NCBI GenBank assembly: GCA_030532575.1
Contig: JAUNKV010000004.1
Location: 1-53,242 of the forward strand
Direction of reading: 5' to 3'
Origin: Propionibacteriaceae bacterium
GTDB lineage: Bacteria; Actinomycetota; Actinomycetes; Propionibacteriales; Propionibacteriaceae
DNA length: 53,242 bases
Shown: positions 52,808 to 53,242 of the stretch, piece by piece
Position numbering within the stretch: position 1 is the first letter of the stretch
Layout: the number at the start of each line of letters is the position of its first letter
Made by a program: the position numbers and the translations under genes
Notes under the pieces: model-generated
Told to the model about the DNA's origin: nothing
What the model saw: the letters and a program-made list of their open reading frames with translations, nothing else
Databases searched by the model: none

Positions 52808-53242
52808 ACCTGCTCGACTACCCGTTCATGCAGCGAGCCCTCATCGCGGCTGCCCTGAGCGGTCTGGTGGCCCCTGCCATCGGGATGTACATCGTCCAGC
52901 GGAGGCTGTCCCTGCTCGGTGACGGCCTCGGGCACGTCGCCATCATGGGGGTGGGGCTGGCCCTGCTGACCGGCTGGGCCCCGCTGCCGATGGCCGTGGT
53001 GACCTGCGTCGTCGCCGCGGTTGTCGTCGAGCTGCTGCGCCAGAGCGGAAAAGCCTCCGGTGACCTCGGTCTGGCGGTGCTGTTCTACGGCGGCATCGCC
53101 TCCGGTGTGATGATGGCCGGTCTCGCCGGGCAGGGAACGGCCGGGTTGTCGGCCTTCCTGTTCGGGGCACTGACCTCGGTCAGCCAGGCCGACCTGTGGG
53201 TGATCGCCGGGCTCGGGGTGGCCATCGCGCTGTTCGCCGTGG
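52804..53242 (+). CDS. znuB: Metal (zinc) ABC transporter permease (3' end cut by window)
   Basis: 146 visible residues of an ABC-3 family permease. Four hydrophobic segments are seen (RALIAAALSGLVAPAIGMYI; VAIMGVGLALLTGWAPLPMA; LGLAVLFYGGIASGVMMAGL; LWVIAGLGVAIALFAV), with the family motif SLLGDGLGHVAI. GTG 52804 overlaps the ATPase stop (GTGA). The chain continues past the right edge. Confidence 0.92.
   Translation, partial: MNLLDYPFMQRALIAAALSGLVAPAIGMYIVQRRLSLLGDGLGHVAIMGVGLALLTGWAPLPMAVVTCVVAAVVVELLRQSGKASGDLGLAVLFYGGIASGVMMAGLAGQGTAGLSAFLFGALTSVSQADLWVIAGLGVAIALFAV

Overview
The window is 53.2 kb of high-GC, tightly packed bacterial chromosome. The gene content is actinobacterial: a GarA (FHA) and MerR regulatory cluster, SepH, two DUF881 proteins with Sbp, DUF3000, DUF3710, DUF4193, DUF4235, DUF5998, and an Eis-type acetyltransferase. 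A pyrophosphate-dependent phosphofructokinase of the Propionibacterium type suggests a member of the Propionibacteriaceae, but that placement is inference. I see no prophage, insertion sequence, CRISPR array or rRNA. Apart from the tRNA segment at 20722-21120, no stretch longer than about 150 bp lacks a gene.

Layout. 1-10.2 kb: a MurA-like enzyme fused to an N-terminal helix-turn-helix (cut by the left edge), divergent from dihydrolipoamide dehydrogenase; a small Cys-rich protein plus a CstR-like sensor; an Eis-like acetyltransferase; YggS divergent from an amidohydrolase; a MerR regulator with its oxidoreductase; YciO and two TadE-like pseudopilins. 10.2-19.4 kb: PPi-PFK, then a leftward block thrS-HIT-DUF881-sbp-DUF881 and garA-merR-BFN-merR-yihY. 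This block resembles two separate mycobacterial loci (Rv2614c-Rv2613c and Rv1823-Rv1830) joined together, without pgsA and gcvH. 19.4-22.8 kb: a hypothetical and a small GNAT, a tRNA Gly-Cys-Val(GAC) operon with its promoter and terminator, a succinate-semialdehyde dehydrogenase and tRNA-Val(CAC). 22.8-38.7 kb: CbiX-like, msrB, DUF3000, RNase D, dxs, three poorly known small genes, aconitase, a TRAM RNA methyltransferase, a KimA-like permease, CeoB/CeoC, an OB-fold protein, DUF3710, dut, DUF4235 and DUF4193. Much of this follows the mycobacterial Rv2680-Rv2699 order. 38.8-48.4 kb: sepH, a 2H phosphoesterase-like gene, a leftward operon DUF5998-phosphodiesterase-glycosyltransferase-tdk, then App1 phosphatase, a ParC-type topoisomerase subunit, beta-carbonic anhydrase and an excalibur protein. 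48.5-51 kb is the most accessory part: a VapB-like antitoxin remnant with a decayed partner, a hypothetical, an AAA/DUF234 ATPase and an ABM monooxygenase. 51-53.2 kb: a zinc ABC transporter with a candidate Zur box, cut by the right edge.

Themes. Central metabolism (Lpd, PPi-PFK, aconitase, GarA) sits beside envelope and division genes (HTH-MurA, DUF881/Sbp, SepH, TadE-like). Potassium (KimA-like, CeoBC), zinc (ZnuABC) and reactive-sulfur (CstR-like) handling each have a locus. The strongest structural signal I found is promoter architecture: about twenty genes have a TANNNT-like -10 hexamer 6-8 nt before the start codon, which predicts leaderless mRNAs. Several of these promoters are embedded in palindromes, overlap one another divergently, or overlap a neighbouring stop codon. 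Four convergent gene pairs share the palindrome TGATCA as abutting stop codons. I did not find a clearly new multi-gene defence system. The best candidates for undescribed biology are the self-operator architecture of HTH-MurA and the promoter arrangements.
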